From positions 1-64,000 of the forward strand of contig JAABRU010000002.1 of the NCBI GenBank assembly GCA_011390755.1: DNA of 64,000 bases, written 5' to 3'. Position 1 is the first letter of the stretch. Every line of letters begins with the position of its first letter. The notes under the pieces are model-generated. The model did no database searches and was not told the origin of the DNA. It saw only the letters and a program-made list of their open reading frames with translations. The stretch is from Desulfobacteraceae bacterium (GTDB lineage: Bacteria > Desulfobacterota > Desulfobacteria > Desulfobacterales > Desulfococcaceae). This document shows positions 15,426 to 23,483 of the stretch, in pieces. The translations under genes were made by a program, and so were the position numbers.

Positions 15426-17186
15426 TTATTTTATATTTGCAATATCCCGTAAAATATAGATGACTTCTTCCAATCCGATCCTGCCGTCATTGTTTATATC
15501 AGCCTCAGGATTGATTGCTTCGGTCTGAATCCCGGTAAGGATTTGCAGACTCAGTATCGCGTCCTGCAAATCGGTTTTGCAGTCATCGTTGACATTTCCC
15601 TTAACCGGTTTTTCAATATTCACAGTGACAGTTGTTTCTGTACTCCCGCCGGGTCCGGAAACCTGAACTTTGAGAGAATAAATCGGATTCAGACAGAAAT
15701 CCAGTTTTGTGTTGTCAGTTACGGTAATTACCCCTGCATCGCTGATGGCAAACACTTCCTGGGCATCCCCGCCGATAATGCCAAAGGTCAGGGATTCATG
15801 ATTGCCTTCTGTTACAATAACTGTTCCAACCACTGTGCTGTTTGCAATATTCTCCGGAATGCTGAAGGATTGATTGGATGGTACAACCGGTGCAGTTCCT
15901 GTGACATTCACGGTCACATTACTTTCAGATGATCCGAAACATCCGGAAACAAGGATTTTCAGAGAATAAGGAGAAACGGAACAGTCCAGTTTTGTGCTGT
16001 CAGTTACGGAAATGACTCCGGAATTACTGACAGCAAAAATATCGTTTCCGCCTTCAATGCTGAATGTCATGGTTTGGCTTCCGCCTGTCACGGCAACCGT
16101 GCCGACCGCTGTGCCGTTTGCACTGTTTTCCGGAATGGTAAAAGACTGACCGGACTGTATGACAGGTAATGTTCCTGTGACATTCACAGTCATATCTGCT
16201 TCCGCAGAACCCGAACATCCGGAAACACGGACTTTCAGGGAATAAACTGATATTGCGGAACAGTCCAGTCTGCTGCTGTCATTTACCGTAATCACTCCGG
16301 AACTGCTGACGGCAAAGGCACTGTCCGTATTTCCGGAAACAATGCTGAATGTCATGGTTTTGCTGCCGCCTGTCACGGCAACCGTGCCGACCGCTGTGCC
16401 GTTTGCACTGCTCTCACGTATGGTAAAAGACTGACCGGACTGTATGACAGGTAATGCTCCTGTGACATTCACAGTCATATCTGCTTCCGCAAAACCCGAA
16501 CATCCGGAAACACGGACTTTCAGGGAATAAACTGATATTGCGGAACAGTCCAGCCCGCTGCTGTCATTTACCGTAATCTCTCCGGAACTGCTGACGGCAA
16601 AGGCACTGTCCGTATTTCCGGAAACAATGCTGAATGTCAGACTTTCATTATTGTCATCCGTAACAGAAACCATACCGACCGTTGTTCCGTTTGTGCTGTT
16701 TTCATTAACAGAGAAAGACTGGCCGGGTGGAATTACCGGAACTATAGCGGGATTTGTGGGCCAGCATTTGAAATCATCGGTCAGATTGCTGAATTTTGCT
16801 CCGCAGGCTCCTTTTGCCATAACCTGAAAGGTAAGAAGGAGAAAATCTCCGCCGGAACCCGAAGGAAGCGGGTTGGTTCCGATTTCAAATCCGCCGATCC
16901 GCAGATGACCGGAACCCTGTTGGTTTACACCAAAAAAATCGAACCGGTTCTGTGCAAGCGTTCCTTTTGTAAAAGAGATGTAAGACAATACATCCGGATT
17001 ATACAAAAGGTCAAATCCGAAAGTTGCCACCTCATTGGGAGTGGAATTCATGGAAACGGTGCATGTTATTTCACTCCCCACAGCCGCATTTGCACAGTCC
17101 CCGCAGGATATTTCCAGCGCAGCCCCATAAGCACTGCCTGCGGACATACAGACCAGAACCAGCAGAATCCCCAACATTTTTTTCAT
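15426..17186 (-). CDS. Secreted cohesin protein with four cadherin-like repeats and dockerin-like C-terminus
   Basis: A 586-aa paralogue of the 301-aa protein. The signal peptide and cohesin (1-148) are nearly identical to it, but four cadherin-like repeats of about 90 aa follow (each with GQSF, GTAVGTVAVTGG, SIVSGNTDSAFAVSSSGVI, LDCS...YSLKVRVSGC). A dockerin-like tail ends the protein (NVNDDCKTDLQDAILSLQIL; DINNDGRIGLEEVIYIL). Repeats 2 and 3 are almost identical in DNA, so copy number probably varies by recombination. Each repeat carries a conserved Cys pair. It is preceded by the TGTAAGA/CGTAATACT motif at 17294. Its FadL partner survives only as a remnant. Confidence 0.82.
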   Translation of the reverse strand: MKKMLGILLVLVCMSAGSAYGAALEISCGDCANAAVGSEITCTVSMNSTPNEVATFGFDLLYNPDVLSYISFTKGTLAQNRFDFFGVNQQGSGHLRIGGFEIGTNPLPSGSGGDFLLLTFQVMAKGACGAKFSNLTDDFKCWPTNPAIVPVIPPGQSFSVNENSTNGTTVGMVSVTDDNNESLTFSIVSGNTDSAFAVSSSGEITVNDSSGLDCSAISVYSLKVRVSGCSGFAEADMTVNVTGALPVIQSGQSFTIRESSANGTAVGTVAVTGGSKTMTFSIVSGNTDSAFAVSSSGVITVNDSSRLDCSAISVYSLKVRVSGCSGSAEADMTVNVTGTLPVIQSGQSFTIPENSANGTAVGTVAVTGGSQTMTFSIEGGNDIFAVSNSGVISVTDSTKLDCSVSPYSLKILVSGCFGSSESNVTVNVTGTAPVVPSNQSFSIPENIANSTVVGTVIVTEGNHESLTFGIIGGDAQEVFAISDAGVITVTDNTKLDFCLNPIYSLKVQVSGPGGSTETTVTVNIEKPVKGNVNDDCKTDLQDAILSLQILTGIQTEAINPEADINNDGRIGLEEVIYILRDIANIK

Positions 17187-17293
17187 TTTTCACCTCATTG
17201 CGTTTTTTATGATCCTCCCACTCCCGGATAAAAATATTGATGGTGAAGGGTTGCCTCCCTTATATAACAGAAATCTCCAAAGTCTTTAATAGG

Positions 17294-17325
17294 AGTATTA
17301 CGAAAGGGGATGTAAAAATCTTACA
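17294..17325 (-). promoter_or_regulatory. ECF-type promoter motif of the 586-aa cohesin gene
   Basis: On the minus strand: TGTAAGA, 16 nt, CGTAATACT, ending 108 bp before the start at 17186. The boxes and distance are the same as for the paralogous gene. Confidence 0.7.
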
Positions 17326-17373
17326 GATATATTTTTTTGAAAATAATAATTCTCTGTACTTCCGGAATACTAT

Positions 17374-17402
17374 TTGAATTATTTATAAAATTCAGATATA
17401 AT
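17374..17402 (+). promoter_or_regulatory. Sigma70-type promoter candidate for the HicB-like gene
   Basis: TTGAAT at 17374-17379, 17-nt spacer, TATAAT at 17397-17402. It lies 60 bp upstream of the ATG at 17462. Confidence 0.5.
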
Positions 17403-17461
17403 TTGTTATACAGAGAAGCAGTATTCTCTGTAACATATTCAAAGAATGAGGTAAAAAATCT

Positions 17462-17670
17462 ATGGAACAGATTATCAATATTCACATAGAAAAATTACCG
17501 GAAGGGGTCTGTCTCGCAACATCCGAAGATGTTCCAGGTCTTGTCGCCCAGGGCAGGACAGTAACTGAAACACTTGAGATTGCAAGAGATGTGGCAAAAA
17601 AATAATGGAAGCAGGAATATCCCGGTGCTGTAACCCACGAAGATCAGGAAATTTGACATTTCCCGGTTAA
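17462..17670 (+). pseudogene. HicB-like antitoxin, frameshifted after 47 codons
   Basis: The ATG at 17462 follows GAGGT. The product MEQIINIHIEKLPEGVCLAT, then SEDVPGLVAQGRTVTETLEI and ARDVAKK, is the typical N-terminal half of HicB-family antitoxins. It stops at TAA 17603-17605 right after a run of seven A. Removing the effect of one base in that run restores an open frame (KIMEAGIS...) to 17670. It is therefore either a slippage frameshift or a truncated orphan. No HicA toxin gene is seen next to it. Confidence 0.55.
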
Positions 17671-17713
17671 ATGCCTTTATTTTCGGAATGTCGGTTTGTG
17701 AGAAAAGTATTTT

Positions 17714-17913
17714 CAGCCCCAAAGGGGCGAAATAATACAGCCCAGGGTGAAGCCCTGGGGAAAGATAGAACCCAAAAAAAATAGCCCTGAAGGGGCGGAT
17801 TACAGAATGATTTTGAAGCCAGGTCCTAATCCGCCCTTTCATGGCTTATATATTTTTTTTCTGTGTTCCCAGGGCTTTGCCCTGGGCTATATCAATTCGC
17901 CCCGTTGGGGCTT
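17714..17913. repeat. REP-like palindromic repeats
   Basis: GCCCCAAAGGGGCG, GCCCAGGGTGAAGCCCTGGG and CCGCCCTTTCATGGC modules in two inverted blocks. They belong to the family bracketing the transposase at 11949-12401. Confidence 0.75.
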
Positions 17914-17915
17914 TT

Positions 17916-18014
17916 TCTGAACAGGATTTTACGGACTTGAAAAACGGACAGGATTCTCCTGAAAATATCTGAAAAATCCTGTCCATCCTGTGAATCCTTC
18001 AAATCATGTTCAGA
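17916..18014. repeat. TCTGAAC-type inverted-repeat element
   Basis: The termini TCTGAACAGGATTT and AAATCATGTTCAGA are inverted. The interior carries CAGGATT/AATCCTG sub-repeats. The right end lies 3 bp beyond the stop codon of the 742-aa gene, as with the copy at 9831-9906. Confidence 0.6.
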
Positions 18015-18017
18015 CCA

Positions 18018-20246
18018 CTAATCCAGGCAGCCCGGCTGGCCCAGGTATTTGCGGAAGATGCAGAGGGCATCTGCCGGGGAATCCTGACCATCCTGATTCA
18101 CATCCGCACAGAAAGAATCGCAGTCCAGACCCGAAGATGTGGGGCACATGAGCATGTATTTCTGGAAGGCGTTCAATGCATCAGCGGGTGTGATCTGACC
18201 GTCTTTGTTGGTGTCGCCGTTGCAACCTCCATCACATCCCGGAGTACCAAACCAAGCGGCAATGTCGTCCTTCAGTTCGCTCAGGCTTATTTTCTGAGGA
18301 CTTATAAAAGTATTGGACACATCAAAGGTGATTTTGACAATCTCACCGGATGCTCCTGCGGCAATCACATCCGTGCCGCTGACTTTGTATGCTCCGCAGC
18401 GCAGGGTATTGGCGGAGATGACGTTTACATCCAGCAGATAACCCGATGGAACCAGAGAACCTTTTTCAAAGCCGGTGTAGGTCAGGCCGTCCGGGACGGT
18501 GATGTCAAATCCCATTGCTTCCACGTTATTGGGAGCATTCTGTATCCGTACCGAGGCAGTACCGGGGCCGCCCGGAGTAACGCTATAAGAGGGAATATCA
18601 ATGTCGCCGGTGTCGTCTTCAATACAAGGCGGCACTTCATCATAAGTGATTTTAATATCATCAATCCAAATCTTTCCGGCTCTGTAAATAGACCATATGA
18701 GGGTAGATTTATCTTGATTAGGAATCGGAAAAGTAAGCTCTGTCCAGCAATTTTCCACGTCAAATGATTTGTTGAGAGCTATCAGAGGGACATCGTTAAT
18801 ACCGAAATACATGGCAGGTGTCTCGTTATATGCATTTCCGTCAATCTGGATTTTAAATGAAACAGATACGGCATTGGTAACATCCAAAGAAATATCGGCC
18901 ATTTCACTACTGTCACTATGAATTGAGCTTGAAGAATTATATCCCTTTGTTGTATCAATCGTCCAGGTTCCGGATTGCGTAAATTCTGAAGGTACACTTG
19001 TTTCGTCTTCAAAGTTATAGTTTGTTGAACTCGAACCTGAGATCGAAACCGGTTTTGCAGTTGTTTTGACTTCTCCGATTGTGAGAAAAGCCGAAGCTGA
19101 ATAATTATCATAAATATCAAATAAAAAGTTTGCGCTGTCAATGAATTCAGCTTCATTGCTTGTCATGGTATCAGAGTTGGTGTGAATTATACTGCCGCCA
19201 TTTACATCGTAGTCCCCGGTTGATGTTATTGCCGTATATGTTCCATCACCATTTACCACATAACGTGTATAATACCAAATATCCTCAGAGATAACTATGG
19301 AATCCCGCCATGAATGATTCGTTGAGAAACTTCCTGCCACGATAACATAAGGGGATTGAATTCCTATCTGGAATACAGAATATGCATTTCCTGCATGAGG
19401 TTTCCATTTAACAAATGATTCAGTATTTCTGAAGTCATACAGAGTGTCCGACATTATTTCTGTAGTAGCATTCAGGTAAGACGGATACAGTATTAAGCCT
19501 TCGGGTGATTCTTCAATTTTTGCACATTGTCCCTGAGTCCAATTATCTATCGTTAAAGAAACTGTATTACATTCCGGGCAGGGATCGGTCTGTTCCTGCT
19601 CAATGGTGATATAATCCATTTCAATATAATGACCTGTGTACCAGCCATATGAATCCATATGAATAGAAATTGAGGAATCTGTAAATACTTTATATGTATA
19701 TGATACTGGATTCCTGTTATTCAGACTGTATGTCATTTCACCTGTTTTGGGGTCAAATGTCAATTCTTCTTCAAACCATTCATCCCAGACAGGTTCAAGT
19801 AAATCAAACTGTTCTCCAATCCTAAACCCGAATCCAACTGCTGTAGTTTGATAATAATAATTCATATAATAAATTCCACCGAAAAAACTATTATCAGAGC
19901 CATTGTGTATTGAAATCCTTCCATAGTAATAGTTGTTAGCATAATGAACCTTAGCTCTTCTCTTTATAATTATTTTTCCTGAAGAGTTAATATCTAAAGG
20001 AATAGAATATACATATCCTCCCCAATCTGTAGAATTCTGAGAAATTTTCAGTATCCCATTTGCCTCCTCAACAGTATCTCCTACGCCGGCAGCAAGATTT
20101 GGCTGTGTAACACCAAGTTTCCATTTGGAAGTTTCCAATACCCCGTCATTAAAATCATCCTCCAGCAGCATTTTCGTTGCAGCACTTGCCATGTTGCCAA
20201 AAAGCAATGCCATAAGCATAAACGAACAAACCAGAATCTTTCTCAT
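18018..20246 (-). CDS. Secreted multidomain cohesin-dockerin protein with LamG-like regions
   Basis: A 742-aa protein with a signal peptide (1-22). Residues about 23-225 and 226-410 are concanavalin/LamG-like beta sandwiches rich in aromatic residues (LLEDDFNDGVLETSKWKLGV; FVKWKPHAGNAYSVFQIGIQ), probable carbohydrate binders. Residues about 415-590 form a third beta region (TNYNFEDETSVPSEFTQSGT). A cohesin follows (about 600-690: NAPNNVEAMGFDITVPDG, LKDDIAAW), then a type I dockerin with loops DTNKDGQITPADALNAF and DVNQDGQDSPADALCIF ending QPGCLD. The C-terminal tail matches that of the 9909 gene. Two tandem TGTAAGA/CGTAATACT-type motifs lie upstream (20496, 20673). Confidence 0.82.
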   Translation of the reverse strand: MRKILVCSFMLMALLFGNMASAATKMLLEDDFNDGVLETSKWKLGVTQPNLAAGVGDTVEEANGILKISQNSTDWGGYVYSIPLDINSSGKIIIKRRAKVHYANNYYYGRISIHNGSDNSFFGGIYYMNYYYQTTAVGFGFRIGEQFDLLEPVWDEWFEEELTFDPKTGEMTYSLNNRNPVSYTYKVFTDSSISIHMDSYGWYTGHYIEMDYITIEQEQTDPCPECNTVSLTIDNWTQGQCAKIEESPEGLILYPSYLNATTEIMSDTLYDFRNTESFVKWKPHAGNAYSVFQIGIQSPYVIVAGSFSTNHSWRDSIVISEDIWYYTRYVVNGDGTYTAITSTGDYDVNGGSIIHTNSDTMTSNEAEFIDSANFLFDIYDNYSASAFLTIGEVKTTAKPVSISGSSSTNYNFEDETSVPSEFTQSGTWTIDTTKGYNSSSSIHSDSSEMADISLDVTNAVSVSFKIQIDGNAYNETPAMYFGINDVPLIALNKSFDVENCWTELTFPIPNQDKSTLIWSIYRAGKIWIDDIKITYDEVPPCIEDDTGDIDIPSYSVTPGGPGTASVRIQNAPNNVEAMGFDITVPDGLTYTGFEKGSLVPSGYLLDVNVISANTLRCGAYKVSGTDVIAAGASGEIVKITFDVSNTFISPQKISLSELKDDIAAWFGTPGCDGGCNGDTNKDGQITPADALNAFQKYMLMCPTSSGLDCDSFCADVNQDGQDSPADALCIFRKYLGQPGCLD

Positions 20247-20322
20247 TTTCCTCTCCTTTCGGTTTTGTGTAAAAAATAAAAAAACTCAATACATCCGTTC
20301 TCAAAAAAATCCATCTCCTTTA

Positions 20323-20421
20323 CAGAACAGGATTTAAAGGATTTTCAGGATGGACAGGATTGTTCTGAAACTCTGAATAAATCCTGCCCATCCTGAAAAT
20401 CCTGAAAAATCGTGTTCAGAC
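20323..20421. repeat. GAACAGGATTT / GTTCAGAC inverted-repeat element
   Basis: An imperfect inverted repeat with interior AGGATTTTCAGGATGGACAG and its complement. It is related to the element at 17916-18014. Confidence 0.55.
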
Positions 20422-20495
20422 AACCCTCACCTCCTTTTCCCAATCCGATTTACTGTTTTCCGGGTTACAGTCTCTTTGTCGTCTGTCTTTAAAAA

Positions 20496-20527
20496 AGTAT
20501 TACGGAACCGGACGCGGGTTTCTTACA
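20496..20527 (-). promoter_or_regulatory. ECF-type promoter motif (proximal) of the 742-aa cohesin gene
   Basis: On the minus strand: TGTAAGA, 16 nt, CGTAATACT, 250 bp upstream of the start at 20246. An inverted-repeat element lies between it and the gene. Confidence 0.65.
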
Positions 20528-20569
20528 GAACCTCAATTTTTTTCTGCATTTTTTTCTGAACAGACGGAC

Positions 20570-20667
20570 TGTCTGAACTGTGATTTTTATGATTTCAGTG
20601 ATTTCCATGATTGCCGGTGACATTCATCACAGCAGTCATCCGGATCACACAGATCACAGTTCAGACA
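20570..20667. repeat. Inverted-repeat element with perfect 15-bp ends
   Basis: TGTCTGAACTGTGAT at 20570-20584 is perfectly complementary to 20653-20667, bounding 98 bp. This is the best-preserved member of the GTCTGAAC family. It lies exactly between two copies of the TGTAAGA/CGTAATACT promoter motif. Confidence 0.75.
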
Positions 20668-20672
20668 AAAGA

Positions 20673-20703
20673 AGTATACGAAAGAGGGCTTGGGAATCTT
20701 ACA
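20673..20703 (-). promoter_or_regulatory. ECF-type promoter motif (distal) upstream of the 742-aa cohesin gene
   Basis: On the minus strand: TGTAAGA, 16 nt, CGTATACT (one base shorter than the other -10 boxes). It is a tandem duplicate of the motif at 20496, separated from it by the 98-bp element. Activity is uncertain because of the missing base. Confidence 0.55.
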
Positions 20704-20764
20704 GAATTTTTCAGGATTTTTTTGAATGGAATAAAATTATCAGTGGAATCAGGTAAAAAAAGTA

Positions 20765-21151
20765 TCACCATCTGACATCAGTATCATAAAGATCAAACAG
20801 AGGATCGCATGACAGCAAAACAAGTGACTCTGTAGCGGCCTGAGCGATAATCATCCGGTCAAAAGGATCTTTGTGGTGACGGGGAAGCTGACCGGCATAA
20901 AAAGCATGTCTGTCTGTAATCGGCAGAGACTCAATTCTGTTTTTCTCAAGTTCTTTTGGGAGAAATATTTCCGGTTTATCCGGAAGGGGAAGGCGACCCA
21001 AAGCATATTTGATGGCAACCTCCCATGAAGATGCAGAACTCCAATACAGACTGTTTTTACTGTTTCTGATAATGTTCCGGGCAGTTTCTGACAGTTGGGG
21101 CGCATCCGTAATCCACCAGAGAAAAGCGTGAGTATCAAGAAGGATTTTCAT
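20765..21151 (-). CDS. vapC: VapC-like PIN-domain toxin
   Basis: A 128-aa PIN-domain ribonuclease. Acidic residues lie where the fold needs them: Asp6 in MKILLDTHAFLWW, Glu44 in SSWEVAIKY, and Asp96 and Asp99 in HKDPFDRMIIAQA. SCDPLFDLYDTDV supplies the last acidic position. VapC toxins cleave RNA, often tRNA, and are silenced by their antitoxin. The start overlaps the upstream antitoxin stop by 4 bp, the usual antitoxin-first order. Confidence 0.88.
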   Translation of the reverse strand: MKILLDTHAFLWWITDAPQLSETARNIIRNSKNSLYWSSASSWEVAIKYALGRLPLPDKPEIFLPKELEKNRIESLPITDRHAFYAGQLPRHHKDPFDRMIIAQAATESLVLLSCDPLFDLYDTDVRW

Positions 21152-21381
21152 TGTTCAAAGGCATTGACAATATCATCCGGAAGCGGTTCAAAAAATTCAG
21201 GGGGCACTGTAAACTTTCCTTTGGCGGAACCGGGGGTACGGGGAACGTCAGGTTTCCGGAAAGGCACAAGTCTTGCCACCGGCTCACCATAACGGGCAAT
21301 GATGACTTCTTCCCCTTTTTCAACAGAGGCTATCAGTTTGGAAAACTGCGTCTTTGCCTGTAATATACCTATCTGCTGCAT
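21148..21381 (-). CDS. Phd/YefM-type antitoxin
   Basis: A 77-aa protein. Its N-terminus (MQQIGILQAKTQFSKLIASV, then EKGEEVIIARYGEPVARLVP) is the classic prevent-host-death fold, which binds DNA and represses its own operon. The Pro-rich C-terminus probably wraps the toxin. A GGAGG-type ribosome site precedes the ATG. Co-transcribed with the PIN toxin gene. Confidence 0.88.
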   Translation of the reverse strand: MQQIGILQAKTQFSKLIASVEKGEEVIIARYGEPVARLVPFRKPDVPRTPGSAKGKFTVPPEFFEPLPDDIVNAFEQ

Positions 21382-21583
21382 GGCAGACCTCCTTTTTTGT
21401 ATTTGAAGTCAATACAGATCGGATCAAGTGTAACTCAGGGACAGTCCGGTGTCAAGACCTGATCAATCAATAATAACAGAGAAAATAAAGCCTTATTGTA
21501 ATAAATTTCCTGCATTTTTTCGTTTGACAGCAGACTGCTGATTGATTAAAATCAGAATATCAGAACATATTAAGGACGGATAT

Positions 21584-22426
21584 ATGAAACTTACGGACTG
21601 GCACCGGCTGTTCGGGATGACCCTGACCGATTTTTTCACAGGCACAGATTATGCTGTGGAACTGGAAAAGGACCTGTCCCTGAAACAGCAGATTCTGGAT
21701 GTGGTTATTATTGAAAAAACAGAGGGAACCCCGCCGGAGGCACTGCCCGACGGGCTGGAAAATCTGGGGAAACACAATCTGCTTTCCTACAAATCCATGC
21801 GGGAGTCCTTCAACGCCTGGGCCGTTGAGGAACTGATCGGGCATTTTGTCAATTACCGCAAGCAGAGCAGTCCCTCGCTGAAAAAACTGCTGCCGGAAAA
21901 GGATTTCCGGCTGTATGCGGTCTGCACCCGATATCCGGCAAAACTGGCAAAACAGATTCCTCTGAAACAGGTGAAAACAGGGGTTTACGATTTCCGCTGG
22001 GGGCTGCGGGACATACGGCTTGTTGTCACCGGTCAGATTGAGAAAAAAGAGAGAAACGCCGTCTGGCTCATGTTCAGCGCGGTGGGGGAAAATGTGCATT
22101 ACGGTTTTTCCCGTTACAGCGGGAAACTGGATGAAATGAGCATAACCATAAACGATCTGCTTGCAGCATATCAGAAAGAGGGGGTAATCACCATGTCCTA
22201 CACACTTGAGGATTACAGAAGGGATATAAAGGAACGGGCACTGAAAATGATGACACCGGAGGATGTTCTGAAGGCATTTCCCCCGCAGGAACTGCTCAAA
22301 GGAATACCCGCTGAGGAGATATTCAGAAGATTTTCCCCGGAGGAAAGACTCAGAGGGCTTTCCCCGGAAGAAATCGAGGCCGTCCTGAAAAAGATGCGGA
22401 AACCGAAAACAAAGGGGAAAGAATAG
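21584..22426 (+). CDS. Rpn/YhgA-like conserved hypothetical protein
   Basis: A 280-aa protein from the ATG at 21584, preferred over 21542 because AAGGA lies just upstream and homologues that I recall begin near this point. The body (LKQQILDVVIIEK, LPDGLENLGKHNLLSYKS, HFVNYRKQ, FRLYAVCTRYP) fits a widespread family annotated as Rpn-like PD-(D/E)XK nuclease or transposase-related. The C-terminus has short degenerate repeats (TPEDVLKAFPPQELLKGIPA, SPEERLRGLSPEEIE) before a basic tail, as is common in that family. Such genes are mobile and multicopy; fragments of a relative occur at 15187-15291. It is convergent with the cohesin gene, with 1 bp between stops. Confidence 0.65.
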   Translation: MKLTDWHRLFGMTLTDFFTGTDYAVELEKDLSLKQQILDVVIIEKTEGTPPEALPDGLENLGKHNLLSYKSMRESFNAWAVEELIGHFVNYRKQSSPSLKKLLPEKDFRLYAVCTRYPAKLAKQIPLKQVKTGVYDFRWGLRDIRLVVTGQIEKKERNAVWLMFSAVGENVHYGFSRYSGKLDEMSITINDLLAAYQKEGVITMSYTLEDYRRDIKERALKMMTPEDVLKAFPPQELLKGIPAEEIFRRFSPEERLRGLSPEEIEAVLKKMRKPKTKGKE

Positions 22427-22427
22427 T

Positions 22428-23465
22428 TTATCTTTTCCCCAAAATCCGCTTTATCCCCATTATCTGCCAGAATATGCCCAGCAGCACGGCCAGAATCAGT
22501 GTCAGAACAATAAGGACTGACCAATGCCATATTCCTGTCCCCGGATTTCCGGATTCCGTGTCCGCTGCTCCGTCATTTTTTTGGAAATCCGGGAGACGGA
22601 CAGATTGCGGCAGATTCCGAATGCCTGTTTCTTTTTCATCCGCCTGATTTAACCGAAGGGGAACGGAGATGTTGCTGTCCGGTATGGGAACTGTCTGCCC
22701 TTTGTATGTTTTCGCTGATCCGCTTTCCTCTTGCGGAACTGCTTTTTCTTCTGTCATATTTCCGCTTTTGTTACTGACCGGTCTGACGTTCCCAATCTTT
22801 TCATCTGCCGGTTCCGGAGCCGATGCCGGTCTGAAATCCGGGGAAGGGGCAGCATTATTTTCCATGCTGTTCAGCGTATCCGCGTAAAGCGGGACACTTT
22901 CCTCACTGCTGACGGATTCCCCGGTTTCCGCATTCTCCGGCTCTTTTACTGTATTATCCGCATCTTTTTCCCCATCGTCTTTCCCGTCATCCGGCTCCTC
23001 ATCCGGAATTCCGGAAAAAGAGCCGTCTCCCGCAGACCATCCCTTGACATCATCCAGGAGATTCCGGATTTGCAATGCACAGTTTTTTGCATCCGCCACT
23101 TCAAAATCCATCCGCAGCAGAACTCCGGACGAGCCCTGCTGAATCGGATTCTCCCCCGCATCAAATCCGCCGATTCTCACGGTTCCGAAATCCGTATTAT
23201 TGGCACTGAAGTGGGTAAATTTCTGCGTCAGGGAACCGGGGGAGAATCCCCGGAATTGCAGAACCGTGGCATCATACACCACCTCAAAACCCAAAGCCTG
23301 TACCGTATCGGACACATCCGCAGCCGATACGGTAAAAGAAACTGTTTCCCCCGTTCCGGCGGATTTTCTGTCAATGCGGATGACAGATGCGCTGACAGCA
23401 TGAGTTGAAATACAAAAAATGCACCACATAAGAAACCATATTTTTTTCCCGGTCTGATCTTCCAT
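22428..23465 (-). CDS. Membrane-anchored cohesin protein
   Basis: A 345-aa protein. A signal peptide (about 1-26) precedes a cohesin domain (27-150: SAGTGETVSFTVSAADVSDT, ALGFEVVYDATVLQFRG, GGFDAGENPIQQGSSG, LLDDVKGW). A long acidic Pro/Glu/Ser-rich stalk (150-310) leads to one transmembrane helix (about 312-335, WSVLIVLTLILAVLLGIFW) and a short basic tail. It has no dockerin. This resembles anchoring scaffoldins that hold dockerin-bearing proteins on the cell, here in the inner membrane with a spacer across the periplasm (inference). A TGTAAGA/CGTATTACT motif lies 19 bp before the start, and AAAGGAG precedes the ATG. Confidence 0.8.
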   Translation of the reverse strand: MEDQTGKKIWFLMWCIFCISTHAVSASVIRIDRKSAGTGETVSFTVSAADVSDTVQALGFEVVYDATVLQFRGFSPGSLTQKFTHFSANNTDFGTVRIGGFDAGENPIQQGSSGVLLRMDFEVADAKNCALQIRNLLDDVKGWSAGDGSFSGIPDEEPDDGKDDGEKDADNTVKEPENAETGESVSSEESVPLYADTLNSMENNAAPSPDFRPASAPEPADEKIGNVRPVSNKSGNMTEEKAVPQEESGSAKTYKGQTVPIPDSNISVPLRLNQADEKETGIRNLPQSVRLPDFQKNDGAADTESGNPGTGIWHWSVLIVLTLILAVLLGIFWQIMGIKRILGKR

Positions 23466-23483
23466 AATTTTCTCCTTTAAAAC

